Source: Streptomyces halstedii
Lineage (GTDB): Bacteria; Actinomycetota; Actinomycetes; Streptomycetales; Streptomycetaceae
NCBI GenBank assembly: GCA_000720535.1
Contig: JOAZ01000030.1
Coordinates: 1-64,000, forward strand
DNA length: 64,000 bases
Direction: 5' to 3'
The notes beneath the pieces were generated by a model that was given only the letters and a program-made list of their open reading frames with translations, did not search any database and had not been told where the DNA came from. Shown here one piece after another: positions 33,415 to 41,913 of this stretch. Position numbers and translations under genes: made by a program. The first letter of the stretch is position 1; each line of letters opens with the position of its first letter.

Positions 33415-33900
33415 TCAGCGGGGGTGATGGTGCGCGGGGTTCTGTGCGGGACGGGGCAGACCCGGTGGTGCGGTGGCCGACGGACCGGGCCGGGGTGCGG
33501 GGCCGCGGGTGGTCAGCTGGGGCGGTCGGGAGCGTGCCGCGTGGGTGCGGGCACTCAGCGGCCGACGGGCCATCCCCAGGCGGCGGCCGACTTCGTCGTA
33601 GACGTCGTTGCCCGCACGCGGTCGGACCGCGACGACGTGCACTTCCTTCGGGTGTGCGGACTCCGCGGGTGCCGGGCGGATGCCGTAGACGATGCGCCAT
33701 TCCTTGCGACGGTCCACGAAGAGCTTCCGGAATCCCTCCAGGTCACCGTCGAGGCGCAGCCCGAAGCGCTGGGCGGTCACGACTTCCTGAAGGTAGGCAA
33801 GGGCGAGGTCGCGGATGCCGCTGGGGGCCTGGAGGAGGTCGGTCAGGGCCCGGGGGTCGAAGCTCAGGCCGAAGGCGGGCTGCCCCTGTCCCGTGCTCAT
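33415..33900 (-). CDS. RelE/ParE-like domain protein
   Basis: 161 residues from ATG 33900, overlapping the upstream stop as ATGA. The core reads FDPRALTDLLQAPSGIRDLA, GDLEGFRKLFVDRRKEWRIV, YGIRPAPAESAHPKEVHVVA and RPRAGNDVYDEVGRRLGM. The strand-loop order with 'WRIVY' and 'VHVVAVRPR..DVY' is that of the RelE/ParE toxin fold. A basic, proline-rich tail of about 50 residues follows. No antitoxin is evident upstream; the neighbour is a DUF4913 protein. Toxin activity is therefore uncertain. Confidence 0.55.
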   Translation of the reverse strand: MSTGQGQPAFGLSFDPRALTDLLQAPSGIRDLALAYLQEVVTAQRFGLRLDGDLEGFRKLFVDRRKEWRIVYGIRPAPAESAHPKEVHVVAVRPRAGNDVYDEVGRRLGMARRPLSARTHAARSRPPQLTTRGPAPRPGPSATAPPGLPRPAQNPAHHHPR

Positions 33901-34547
33901 GACGTCGGCTCGTCCGGCTCCGCAGGCCCGGCGGCCTCTGCCGAGGCCGCCATCTCCGCGCGCACGGACGGCGGCGGGCCCGGCAGGAGACGGTGTGCGG
34001 GACGGTCGGGAGAGGTCATGCACGCCGACAGCGGGCCGGCCGGGGCGCGGATCGCCGCGACAGCGTGGGTGAGAAAGTCCCGGTGCCACACGAACAGGCC
34101 GGAGAGACCGGCGTCGGGTTCCTTGTGCTGCTGGTAGGCGAGCCACAGAGCGTGGAGCCAGGCCACGACATCGTCGTGTTCCTGCCACTGCAGGCACCAG
34201 GGCGCTGCGGTGGTGACCTCCGAGCCGTAGACCGGGAGGAAGAAGTCGTCGACCCAGTCCGACAGGGCGTCGAGTTCGTCTTCCCGTTCCTCGCCGTCGA
34301 GTTCGAGGATCGGGCGGGGCTCGGGCGGGGCTGAGGGAGACGGCCCGCCGAGTCCTGGCAGGCCGAACGCGGCGAACGGCGATCCGCTCGGCTCCGGGGC
34401 GGAAGCAAGGTGGTCAAGCTGCTGCGCCTGCTGCGCCGACTGCTCCATGAGCCGTCGGACGCTCGCCTCAATTCCCTCCAGCTGCGGATCCGGGACGCGA
34501 ACCGGCTCCAACTCCCCGTCGTCTGCGGGCTTTGTGGATTCGGGCAT
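33897..34547 (-). CDS. DUF4913 domain protein
   Basis: 216 residues. The N-terminal part is charged with a short coiled coil (ASVRRLMEQSAQQAQQLDHL). The C-terminal domain has FFLPVYGSEVTTAAPWCLQW, QEHDDVVAWLHALWLAYQQH and LSGLFVWHRDFLTHAVAAIR, matching DUF4913 (aromatic, 'W...W..H.....l..LW.a......' then 'W....l......'). This family is linked to actinobacterial conjugative elements; biochemical role unknown. Stop overlaps the RelE-like gene start. Confidence 0.75.
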   Translation of the reverse strand: MPESTKPADDGELEPVRVPDPQLEGIEASVRRLMEQSAQQAQQLDHLASAPEPSGSPFAAFGLPGLGGPSPSAPPEPRPILELDGEEREDELDALSDWVDDFFLPVYGSEVTTAAPWCLQWQEHDDVVAWLHALWLAYQQHKEPDAGLSGLFVWHRDFLTHAVAAIRAPAGPLSACMTSPDRPAHRLLPGPPPSVRAEMAASAEAAGPAEPDEPTS

Positions 34548-34690
34548 GAAAAGTTTCGGCCTCCTACGGGACGCGGAAAGAGAGAAGGACGGAGGGAGCG
34601 ACGCACGGACCGGACGGTGAGATACGGGATCTGCTGTGCCGGGATTCCGCTATGGGCTCCAGTCACCTCGACCGTAAGCGCGGTCGCGGC

Positions 34691-35446
34691 TCAGACGGTG
34701 AGAACCACGTCGTCCTGGGTAAGGGTTTCACGGACTGTTTCGGTGAGCCGGTCGGCCGCGATCGACGCGTAGTGCTCGGTCTTCTCCACACCGATAAAGT
34801 CCCGGCCTTCCAGCAGGGCGGCGACGCCCGTGGAGCCGGAGCCGGCACAGAAGTCGAGCACTGTGCCACCCGGCGGGGAGATCTTGACCAGCTCGCGCAT
34901 CACCTCGACCGGCTTCTGCGTGATGTGCTGGCGCTTGCACCCCGAGGGCTGCGACGCCGAGTACATACCCGGCAGGTAGACCGGGTTCCGGGAACCGTCG
35001 ATCGGCCCCTTCGACCCCCAGATGATGAACTCACAGTTCTGGGTGAACCGGCCCTTCTGCGGCCTGGCCTGCGGCTTGTGCCAGGCAAGCACGCCCCGCC
35101 ACAGCCACCCGGCCGCCTGGATCGCATCCGTTGTCGTGGCGAGTTGGCGCCAGTCGGTGAACAACAGCGCGGTCCCGCCGGTCTTCGTCAGACGGTGCGC
35201 TTCGGTCATGATCTGCGTCAGCCAGAACCCATAGCTGCGCTGGTCCATGTTCTCGCCGGTGAAGTCGGCGAGGTCGTTCTTGGAATCGGCGGAGGTGTAC
35301 TTCTGCTTGGCGGAGCGGGTGGTGCGCTCCTTCGCGGTCCGGCCCCCGCTGTTGTACGGCGGATCGGTGATGACCGAGTCGACGCAGCCGTCCGGAAGGC
35401 CGGTGAGGATGCCGAGGGCGTCGCCCTGGTGCAGGGAAAAAGGCAA
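34691..35446 (-). CDS. DNA adenine/cytosine-N4 methyltransferase (orphan)
   Basis: 251 residues. Motif IV is VITDPPYNSGG (D28-Y31), and motif I follows near the C-terminus as TVLDFCAGSGSTGVAALLEG. This motif order (IV before I) marks a beta-class amino-methyltransferase. Other segments are GTALLFTDWRQLATTTDAIQ and ITQKPVEVMRELVKISPPGG. No restriction gene lies beside it, so it is an orphan, perhaps protecting the element during transfer. Start ATG 35446 lies on one side of a region with long inverted repeats. Confidence 0.88.
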   Translation of the reverse strand: MPFSLHQGDALGILTGLPDGCVDSVITDPPYNSGGRTAKERTTRSAKQKYTSADSKNDLADFTGENMDQRSYGFWLTQIMTEAHRLTKTGGTALLFTDWRQLATTTDAIQAAGWLWRGVLAWHKPQARPQKGRFTQNCEFIIWGSKGPIDGSRNPVYLPGMYSASQPSGCKRQHITQKPVEVMRELVKISPPGGTVLDFCAGSGSTGVAALLEGRDFIGVEKTEHYASIAADRLTETVRETLTQDDVVLTV

Positions 35447-35576
35447 AGAGGAACCCCTATTCGGGTATGGGAACGCGGAGCGAAATGGGACTCACTGCCT
35501 CACGCAGTAGTCCTCGCGGGCTGGAATCGGGCATGCAGAAGCCCAGAGCCACAGACCGAGGAAGGTGAGGGGGAGT

Positions 35577-35692
35577 CCAAAAACTGTAGAGGCGAATCCG
35601 CCGACGACCAAAAAGTGCTCCGTGAGGTGCCGGATTCCGATACCTCAGGCCGATTTTTTGGTCAACGGCCGATCCGCGCCTACTGTTTTTGA
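35577..35692. repeat. Long imperfect inverted repeat between divergent gene blocks
   Basis: Two arms of about 39 bases face each other. The left arm (35577-35615) has CAAAAACTGTAG, then GCGAATC and GACCAAAAAG; the right arm (35653-35692), on the other strand, has CAAAAACAGTAG, GCGGATC and GACCAAAAAA. Between them TGAGGT pairs with ACCTCA. The A/T tracts stand out against this genome. The position between the methyltransferase and the conjugation operon suits divergent promoters or a replication/transfer site. Confidence 0.6.
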
Positions 35693-35904
35693 ACCGTCCG
35701 GCGCACACCGCCGCTGGCTACTCCCCTCCGTGTTTCACGGAGGTACTCCCTGCCCTGGAACACCTAGTTCACGGCCTCGCCACGCGAAGCGAGCGGCAAC
35801 TCATCCGTGCCGGCCCGTCCCGATCGCCCACCCCGGCCGCCGCGCCCTTCCATGACGCCTCGCGCACCGGCACGCCGGTCACCGCACCCATCAAGGACAC
35901 GTTC

Positions 35905-35967
35905 ATGACGTCTCGTTACCCACCCATGCCCACACATGCTGACCGGCGAGCTATCGGCTCCGGTTGA
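35905..35967 (+). CDS. Possible 20-residue leader peptide coupled to the NlpC gene
   Basis: ATG 35905 has AAGGA seven bases upstream and encodes MTSRYPPMPTHADRRAIGSG. Its TGA overlaps the TTG start of the next gene as TTGA. The large gene lacks its own clear ribosome site, so ribosomes ending here could start it. The peptide itself is probably not functional. Confidence 0.4.
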   Translation: MTSRYPPMPTHADRRAIGSG

Positions 35968-37082
35968 AGGCGCTCGCCGCCGGCATCGGCGTCGTCTTCC
36001 TCTCCCCCATCCTGATCGCCGGCACCGGCATGGTGCTGGCAACCTCTGCCGACGCCGTGCAGAGCAACGGCTCCCTCAGCAACTGTCTGACCGACATCGA
36101 CACCGACAAGGTCGCCGAGCAGGTCGGCAAGATCCTCGACGGCGCATCCGGCGAGAACGTCCGCATCGAGGGCCTGGACCTGCCTTCCGAGCAGGTCCCC
36201 CACGCGCAGACGATCGTGGCCGCCGGCCTCTCGCTCGACGTCCCCACGAAGGGACAGATCATCGCGCTCGCCACGGCGATGCAGGAGAGCCGGCTGCGCA
36301 ACCTCAACTACGGCGACCGCGACTCCCTCGGCCTGTTCCAGCAGCGTCCCTCCCAGGGCTGGGGCAGCGCCCAGCAGGTCCGCGATCCGGTCTACGCCTC
36401 CGAGCAGTTCTACAAGCACTTGCTCAAGGTGGACGGTTGGCAGCAGATGACCGTCACCCAGGCCGCCCAAGCCGTGCAGAAGTCCGGCCTGCCGGACGCG
36501 TACGCGCAGTGGGAGAACCTGGCCACTGCATTGCAGGCTGCCATCGCCAAGACCTTCCCCGGCGGCGCCAACGACACGGACCAGGCCACTCAGCCGCCGA
36601 CCCTTTCCACCGGCTGCGCGCCGGGCCAGGACGGTTCCGGCTTCGGTCCCATCCCCGAGGGGAGGGTCCCGAAGGGCTACACGATCCCCAAGGACGCCGA
36701 CCCGAAGGCGCGCAAGGCCATCGAGTGGGCGATGCGCCAGCTCGGCACGCTCTACCAGTGGGGCGGGTCCTGCACCAACGCACACGGCCCCGACCCGATG
36801 GGCCGCTGCGACTGCTCCAGCCTGATGCAACAGGCATACGCGCAGGTCGGCGTCACGCTTACCCGCACCACGTATACGCAGGTCAACGAGGGCAAGGCAG
36901 TATCGCCGGCCCAGCTCAAGCCCGGTGACCTGATCTTCAACCGCGGCAGCGCCGCACGGCCTGAACACGTCGGCATGTACATGGGCGAGGGCCTCCTTAT
37001 CGAGGCGCCGCGCACCACCAAGCCGGTCCGGATCACGCCGATCAAGGACTGGACGATTCTCGCCGCCCGCCGCGTCCTCTGA
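35964..37082 (+). CDS. Bifunctional cell-wall hydrolase: lytic transglycosylase-like plus NlpC/P60
   Basis: 372 residues, membrane-anchored or exported by an N-terminal hydrophobic segment (LAAGIGVVFLSPILIAGTGM). Residues about 95-195 resemble a lysozyme-like lytic domain (IALATAMQESRLRNLNYGDR, SLGLFQQRPSQGWGSAQQV). The C-terminal NlpC/P60 domain has RCDCSSLMQQAYAQVGV (catalytic Cys), LKPGDLIF and EHVGMYMGEG (His). Such enzymes open peptidoglycan for type IV secretion in Gram-positive conjugation. An in-frame stop at 35940 limits the start to TTG 35964, which overlaps a leader ORF. First gene of the transfer block. Confidence 0.9.
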   Translation: MKALAAGIGVVFLSPILIAGTGMVLATSADAVQSNGSLSNCLTDIDTDKVAEQVGKILDGASGENVRIEGLDLPSEQVPHAQTIVAAGLSLDVPTKGQIIALATAMQESRLRNLNYGDRDSLGLFQQRPSQGWGSAQQVRDPVYASEQFYKHLLKVDGWQQMTVTQAAQAVQKSGLPDAYAQWENLATALQAAIAKTFPGGANDTDQATQPPTLSTGCAPGQDGSGFGPIPEGRVPKGYTIPKDADPKARKAIEWAMRQLGTLYQWGGSCTNAHGPDPMGRCDCSSLMQQAYAQVGVTLTRTTYTQVNEGKAVSPAQLKPGDLIFNRGSAARPEHVGMYMGEGLLIEAPRTTKPVRITPIKDWTILAARRVL

Positions 37083-37094
37083 CGCTCGCCCGGC

Positions 37095-37333
37095 ACTGTA
37101 GGTTCCGATTTCACTTGTCGTTGTCCAGCCATCTTGTCGTCGGCTTGTCGCCTGCTGGGGTAAACCCGCAGGTCGACCGTCCGAGACATCTGTCAGCCCG
37201 ACCTATCCGGGCCCTCCCGGCTGAAGAATCCGACAAGTTCGCTGGACGATTCCGCCGACAAGTCTCCCGGACAGTCCGCCAAAGGCGCTGGTCAGCCGAG
37301 CGTCAGACGACAAGTCGAACCGGAACCTACAGG
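37095..37333. repeat. Inverted-repeat region with iterated TTGTCG motifs
   Basis: Arms at 37095-37121 and 37307-37333 share, on opposite strands, CTGTAGGTTCCG and ACTTGTCGT with about 24 of 28 positions equal. Between them (C)TTGTCG or its complement CGACAAG occurs at least six times in both orientations. There is no supported coding frame from 37083 to 37453. The clustering resembles a protein-loaded cis-site such as an oriT, replication origin or operator array. Confidence 0.6.
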
Positions 37334-37453
37334 CACCGCGCCGGGCGGGCTGTCGCCGCGGCCACTTCCGCACCCCAAGCACACCTCCCCTCCGCTTCCC
37401 CTCTTCCGCCGGCCCTCGCCTGGCCCGCGTATGCAAGGAGCCTCGCCACACCT

Positions 37454-37768
37454 ATGCCCGTCCCTCTCGCAGACCGCCTCATCCAGCTCGCCTACGACCC
37501 AGGAATCTCGCCCCAGGGCGGCGGGCTGCCCGGCCTCGCCGTGCTGAAGAACGTCGTCAACAGCATCAACATGTTCGGCATCATCGCCGTGGTCGGCGCC
37601 CTCGCCGTCTCGCTCGGCGTCTGGGCCTGGGGCCACCACAGCGGTGGCCACCAGGCCGAGGCCAACGGGAAGAAGGGCGTCCTCGTGGCAGCCGGCGCCG
37701 CCCTCGGCCTCGGTGCCGCTAACGGGATCGTCGCGTTCTTCTCCAGTCTGGGGTCGCAGGTTCACTGA
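37454..37768 (+). CDS. Small two-helix membrane protein, VirB2/pilin-like
   Basis: 104 residues. MPVPLADRLIQLAYDPGISP is followed by two hydrophobic helices: VVNSINMFGIIAVVGALAVS to WAWG, and KGVLVAAGAALGLGAANGIV to AFFSS. A glycine/histidine-rich loop lies between them. This two-helix layout just upstream of VirB8- and VirB6-like genes matches the small membrane subunits of actinobacterial type IV systems. ATG 37454 is selected; AAGGAG lies 13 bases upstream, somewhat far. Stop overlaps the next ATG by one base. Confidence 0.7.
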   Translation: MPVPLADRLIQLAYDPGISPQGGGLPGLAVLKNVVNSINMFGIIAVVGALAVSLGVWAWGHHSGGHQAEANGKKGVLVAAGAALGLGAANGIVAFFSSLGSQVH

Positions 37769-38460
37769 TGCGCAAACGATTCCCTTCCCTCTCGGCGCTC
37801 TCGTACGGCACACACTGGCCAACCGGCAAGCGCATCGCGATCGTCGCCTCCGCCGTCGCCGTCCTCCTCGCCATCGCCGCGGTCGTCGCCCTGCTGACCG
37901 GCGGTGGAAACGGGCACCAAGCTCCTGGGGCCGCCGCGCCCACCCGGACGGGCAGCCCGTCCTCCACCGAGGCGGCCCCGAAGCCTTCCTCCGGAACGGG
38001 GTCGGTGCCCAAGCCTCCCCAGATCGCCGAGCCGGTTGCCTACGCCAAGGCGGCGGCCCAGATGCTGTGGTCTTACGACACCCGCACCACCAGCCGCGAC
38101 CAGCAGCTCGCCGGCATACACACCTGGATGACAGACGAGAGCATCTACGCCGACTGGGCCTCGGTCTCCGGTCAGGTGCCCGATCCGGTGCTGTGGTCAC
38201 GGATGGCCGACCAGGAGCAGCACGCCACCGCCGGCGTCACCGAGGGCCACTTCCCCTCGGCGTTCAAGCAGGCGCTGGCCGATGACCCGTCCGCGATCAC
38301 CGAGGCGTACATCTACGTCGTCACCGTCAACGGCAAGCAGCAGATCGCCTGGAAGAAGGGCGGCGGCGGAGCCGAGGAGCGGGCTGTGACCCTTGCGGTC
38401 CAGTGCCGCCCGAGCCATGACTGTGCCCTGGCCGCCATCGCCCCGAGCGTCACGCAGTGA
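37768..38460 (+). CDS. VirB8/TcpC-like conjugation protein
   Basis: 230 residues. One membrane helix near the N-terminus (IAIVASAVAVLLAIAAVVAL) is followed by a Pro/Thr/Ser-rich linker and an extracellular domain beginning EPVAYAKAAAQMLWSYDTRT, with IHTWMTDESIYADWASV and ITEAYIYVVTVNGKQQIAWK. Topology, size and position between the VirB2-like and VirB6-like genes fit the NTF2-like VirB8/TcpC scaffold. Sequence similarity in this family is low, so the call rests on layout and context. Confidence 0.65.
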   Translation: MRKRFPSLSALSYGTHWPTGKRIAIVASAVAVLLAIAAVVALLTGGGNGHQAPGAAAPTRTGSPSSTEAAPKPSSGTGSVPKPPQIAEPVAYAKAAAQMLWSYDTRTTSRDQQLAGIHTWMTDESIYADWASVSGQVPDPVLWSRMADQEQHATAGVTEGHFPSAFKQALADDPSAITEAYIYVVTVNGKQQIAWKKGGGGAEERAVTLAVQCRPSHDCALAAIAPSVTQ

Positions 38461-38496
38461 CCCGCGCCTGCAACAAGAACGGAGGGGTAGCTCCTC

Positions 38497-39870
38497 GTGG
38501 GTTTCTGTGATCTCCCCCTGGCAGACAAACTGTGCGCCGTCGGCGACGCGGTGGATTTCGCTTCGAACCCCGGCAAGGCCATCGGTGACTGGATGGCGAA
38601 GTCCGCCGGCGAACTCGCCGCCGCGGCGGCCGACCTGGCCGCCGTGGCAGTCAACACCACCACGGAGGTGGACCTGAACGCCGGCTGGTTCCGCGACAAC
38701 TACGAGATGCTGTTGCCGCTGGGCCTGGTCCTGCTGGTCGCCACGTTCTGCGCGCAGTTGGTGCGGGCAGCCATCCGGCGTGACGGGCAGGCCCTGACAC
38801 AAGCGTTCACCGGCACTATGAGCGGCGTCCTGTTCGCCTTCTGTGCCATCGCGTTCACGACGGTCGCGGTGGAAGTGGTCGACGCGATATCCAATGGCCT
38901 GTTCAAGGCCGCGCACCTGAACATCGAGACGGCGGTGCGCCGGATCGTGAAGGTCAACCAGCTCGGAGCCTTGACCGGACTGGGCTGGCTTGTCCCGGTC
39001 GTCGCCGGTCTCGGCGCCGCCCTCGGAGCGTTCCTCTACTGGTGCGTGATGATGGTGCGCAAGGTCGGCATCCTCGTCATGGTCACCTTGGCGATCTTCG
39101 CGTCCGCCGGTGGCGGCTGGGAGGTCGCCCGGCGCTGGCGTAAGGGCTGGATCGAGGCCACCGCGACCCTCGTGGTCTCCAAGCTCCTGATGACCGTGAT
39201 CTTCGTTCTCGGTATCGCCGCCATGGGTAAGACCGAGGCCAAGGACGGCACCGCCGCTCTGGCTGACGTCATGGCCGGGATCGTGATCATGGTGCTGGTG
39301 CTGCTGTGCCCGTATGCGGTCTTCAAGTTCGTGCACTGGGCGGCCGACGGCACCGACGGCGAGTCCGTCCACCGTGCCGGTGGCGCGGGAGCCCAGATCG
39401 CCAAGGCACATGCCGAGAAGGCCGCCCGCAAGGCCGCCTCGGCTGCGGCCACCGCCGGAACCGGCGGTGCGGCAGCGGGAGCGGGGGCCGCCCCGCAAGG
39501 CCCCGATGCCGGCGGCGGAGGTGGATTTCCCGGCGATGTCGCCGCCAACCCGACCGGCGGAGGCGGAGAGGGCAAGGAAGGTTCACCATCCGGAGGCTCG
39601 GGTGTCTCGCCCGGTGGCGATGCCGTCAAGTCCGGTCTGGAGAAGGCCGTCCAGCCTGCACCGACCAGCGTGTCCGACGACACCAGCGGCCAGGTGGGCG
39701 GCAGCCAAGGGCCCGGCGGACCGGGGGCGAGCGCCTCATCCGGCCAGGGCGAGGGCTGGCAGTCCACCCCGCCGACCACGACCCCGCCGCCCCAGGGCGC
39801 ACCGCCGTCCTCTGGCTCCCAGAGCGCCACGTCCAGCGGGTCGGCCACACCGCCGGCGGCCGGTCTCTGA
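38497..39870 (+). CDS. VirB6/TrbL-like polytopic membrane protein
   Basis: 457 residues from GTG 38497, preceded by GGAGG. Five or six membrane helices lie between about 70 and 290 (MLLPLGLVLLVATFCAQLVR, FTGTMSGVLFAFCAIAFTTV, LGWLVPVVAGLGAALGAFLY, VGILVMVTLAIFASAGGGWE, LMTVIFVLGIAAMG, ALADVMAGIVIMVLVLLCPY). A Gly/Ala/Pro/Ser-rich cytoplasmic tail of about 150 residues follows. This is the layout of the inner-membrane channel subunit of Gram-positive type IV systems. Confidence 0.85.
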   Translation: MGFCDLPLADKLCAVGDAVDFASNPGKAIGDWMAKSAGELAAAAADLAAVAVNTTTEVDLNAGWFRDNYEMLLPLGLVLLVATFCAQLVRAAIRRDGQALTQAFTGTMSGVLFAFCAIAFTTVAVEVVDAISNGLFKAAHLNIETAVRRIVKVNQLGALTGLGWLVPVVAGLGAALGAFLYWCVMMVRKVGILVMVTLAIFASAGGGWEVARRWRKGWIEATATLVVSKLLMTVIFVLGIAAMGKTEAKDGTAALADVMAGIVIMVLVLLCPYAVFKFVHWAADGTDGESVHRAGGAGAQIAKAHAEKAARKAASAAATAGTGGAAAGAGAAPQGPDAGGGGGFPGDVAANPTGGGGEGKEGSPSGGSGVSPGGDAVKSGLEKAVQPAPTSVSDDTSGQVGGSQGPGGPGASASSGQGEGWQSTPPTTTPPPQGAPPSSGSQSATSSGSATPPAAGL

Positions 39871-39945
39871 TTCTCTGCCCGACTCCCGGGGGCGGGGCCA
39901 AGCGCCCCGCCCCCGGGTACCACCCGCGCCTCCAGGAACCGCCCC

Positions 39946-41418
39946 TTGACTGATCTCTCCGCCGCCCCGATCACGGTGAAATTCCCGCACCGGAGCCGCC
40001 GCGGCATCCTCCTCGGCCTCTCACTGCCCCAACTTGCGCTGGCTTCGAGCACGCTGGCGCTGCTGCTGATGACGGTGATCTCCACGGGCCTGCTGGGCGC
40101 CGTCGCCCTGGCCCCGCTGTGGGCCGCCTCTGGCGCCCTCATCGCCGTCCGCCGGCACGGCCGCTCCCTCATCGACTGGGCGCCGATCGTCACCGGCTAC
40201 GCTCTCCGCCGCCGTACCGGCCAGACGCTCTGGCTCGCCCGGCCCGTTACTCGCCCGCGACAGGACGGCGTCCTTCACCTGCCTGGCGCCGCCGCCTCTC
40301 TGAAGGTGGTCACTCCTGGTGACTCCGCCAACGGTGCTGCGGCCGTGTACGACCCGCACCGGCAGACCCTGACCGCCATCGCACGCGTCACCTCCCGCGC
40401 CTTCGTCCTCCTCGACGCGGCCACCCAGAACCACAACGTCAGCAGCTGGGGACGCGCGCTGGCAGGCATCGCCCGGATTGGCCACATCGCCACCGTGCAA
40501 GTGCTGGAGCGCACCGTCCCCGACAGCGGTGACACCCTTACCCGGCATTGGACCCAGAACGGGCGGCACCAGGCCCCGGTCGCCAGACAGATCTATTCCG
40601 AACTGGTTTCCTCAGCCGGCCCTGCCGCCGCTCCGCACGAGACCTACCTCGCTATATCCCTTGATCTGAAGGCCGCCAAGCGGCTGATCGCGCAGGCCGG
40701 CGGCGGTTTGCCAGGCGCGTTCACCGTCATGGAGCAGACGACCGCGTCGCTCGCCCAGGCCGCCCGGAACGCCGGTCTCATGGTGACCGGGTGGCTGAAC
40801 GCCCGGGAGATCGCCGCGGTCATCCGCACCGCCTACGACCCCAAGGCCCTCGCAGCCCTCCAGCAGTGGTCCGAGACCGGCCGCGCCGAAGCGGAACCCG
40901 CCGCCGCGGGGCCTGTCGTCCAGTTCGAGGAGTACGACCGCCTCGCCACCGACAGCGCCCGGCACGCGACGTACTGGGTGGAGAACTGGCCGCGCACCGA
41001 GATGGGAGCGGGCTTTCTGCACGGGATCATGTTTACCGCCGGAGTGCGGCGCAGCCTGTCCCTCATCTACGCACCCCAGGGGCTTGAGTCCGCTCTGCGG
41101 GATGTCCAGCGAAGGAAGGCCGCGATCATCGCCGACGCGAACGAGCGCGCCCGCCGCGGTCAAGTCGATTCCGAAGAGGATTCCGTCGAGTACGCCGACG
41201 TCAAGACGCGAGAGCGCCAGCTCATCGCCGGGCACGCGGACGTGGCCCTGACCGGACTGGTCACCGTCACGGCCGAGACCGATGCTCTCCTCGACGCCGC
41301 CTGTGCACAGATCGAGACCGCCGCCGTCACCGCCGGCGTCGACTTGCGCCGCCTCAACTACCAGCAGCCCGACGCCTTCATCGTCGCCGCCCTCCCCCTC
41401 GCCCGCACGACCTTGTAG
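39946..41418 (+). CDS. SCO6880-family type IV secretion protein
   Basis: 490 residues from TTG 39946. The N-terminus resembles PrgI/VirB3: VKFPHRSRRGILLGLSLPQL, then two membrane helices (LALASSTLALLLMTVISTGL, LGAVALAPLWAASGALIAV). The remaining 400 residues are soluble and resemble the N-terminal domain of VirB4-type proteins (GVLHLPGAAASLKVV, RVTSRAFVLLDAATQNHNVS, QPDAFIVAALPLART at the end). This PrgI plus VirB4-N fusion is known in streptomycetes as the SCO6880 family. It pairs with the separate ATPase at 42380. Confidence 0.88.
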   Translation: MTDLSAAPITVKFPHRSRRGILLGLSLPQLALASSTLALLLMTVISTGLLGAVALAPLWAASGALIAVRRHGRSLIDWAPIVTGYALRRRTGQTLWLARPVTRPRQDGVLHLPGAAASLKVVTPGDSANGAAAVYDPHRQTLTAIARVTSRAFVLLDAATQNHNVSSWGRALAGIARIGHIATVQVLERTVPDSGDTLTRHWTQNGRHQAPVARQIYSELVSSAGPAAAPHETYLAISLDLKAAKRLIAQAGGGLPGAFTVMEQTTASLAQAARNAGLMVTGWLNAREIAAVIRTAYDPKALAALQQWSETGRAEAEPAAAGPVVQFEEYDRLATDSARHATYWVENWPRTEMGAGFLHGIMFTAGVRRSLSLIYAPQGLESALRDVQRRKAAIIADANERARRGQVDSEEDSVEYADVKTRERQLIAGHADVALTGLVTVTAETDALLDAACAQIETAAVTAGVDLRRLNYQQPDAFIVAALPLARTTL

Positions 41419-41434
41419 CGGAGGAGTCCAGCAC

Positions 41435-41888
41435 ATGGGGCACTGGCCCCTTCGACAATGACCTGGCAGCCGACTACGCCTTGCTGCTCGACCGGTCAGG
41501 CGCGCCCGAGGTTCTCCTGCGCCACGCCCTCTCCGAGCCGGGCAGAACCACGATCCAGAACTGGGAAGTGACGGTCGCAGCCGCAGCGGTGATCGCCTCG
41601 TCCCGTGCCGGCAGCGAGCCTCTCCACCCCGTGTACTGCCCGCAGAAACACCTGCCACCGCTCCCCCACGATCTGCGGGAACTCGCGGCTGCGGCCCTCG
41701 TCACCATCCTCACCCGCCCTTCGCAGACTTATGGATGGGTGGGCGAACAGTTCGTCACACGCTGGCTCTCCAGCCTCGCCCAACTGCACGGGGTGCTCGC
41801 AGCGAGGCCAACCCAGCTGCCTCCGGCAGCACCTCCGGCCTGTCGCCCCACCCAGACGGCGCCCGACTCGGGCACCCGTCGCCGCTGA
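41435..41888 (+). pseudogene. DUF4259-like gene with a shifted start
   Basis: The protein frame reads WGTGPFDNDLAADYALLLDR, then LRHALSEPGRTTIQNWEVTV, AAAAVIASSRAG and LRELAAAALVTILTRP, matching DUF4259 (typical opening MGTWGTGPFDND). ATG 41435, with GGAGGAG eight bases upstream, is one base out of frame: ATGGGGCACTGG would need one G fewer to give M-G-T-G-P-F. No other start codon precedes the conserved opening. Either a one-base error or a real start mutation. Confidence 0.55.
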
Positions 41889-41913
41889 CCTCACCGACCC
41901 AGCAAGGACCTTC

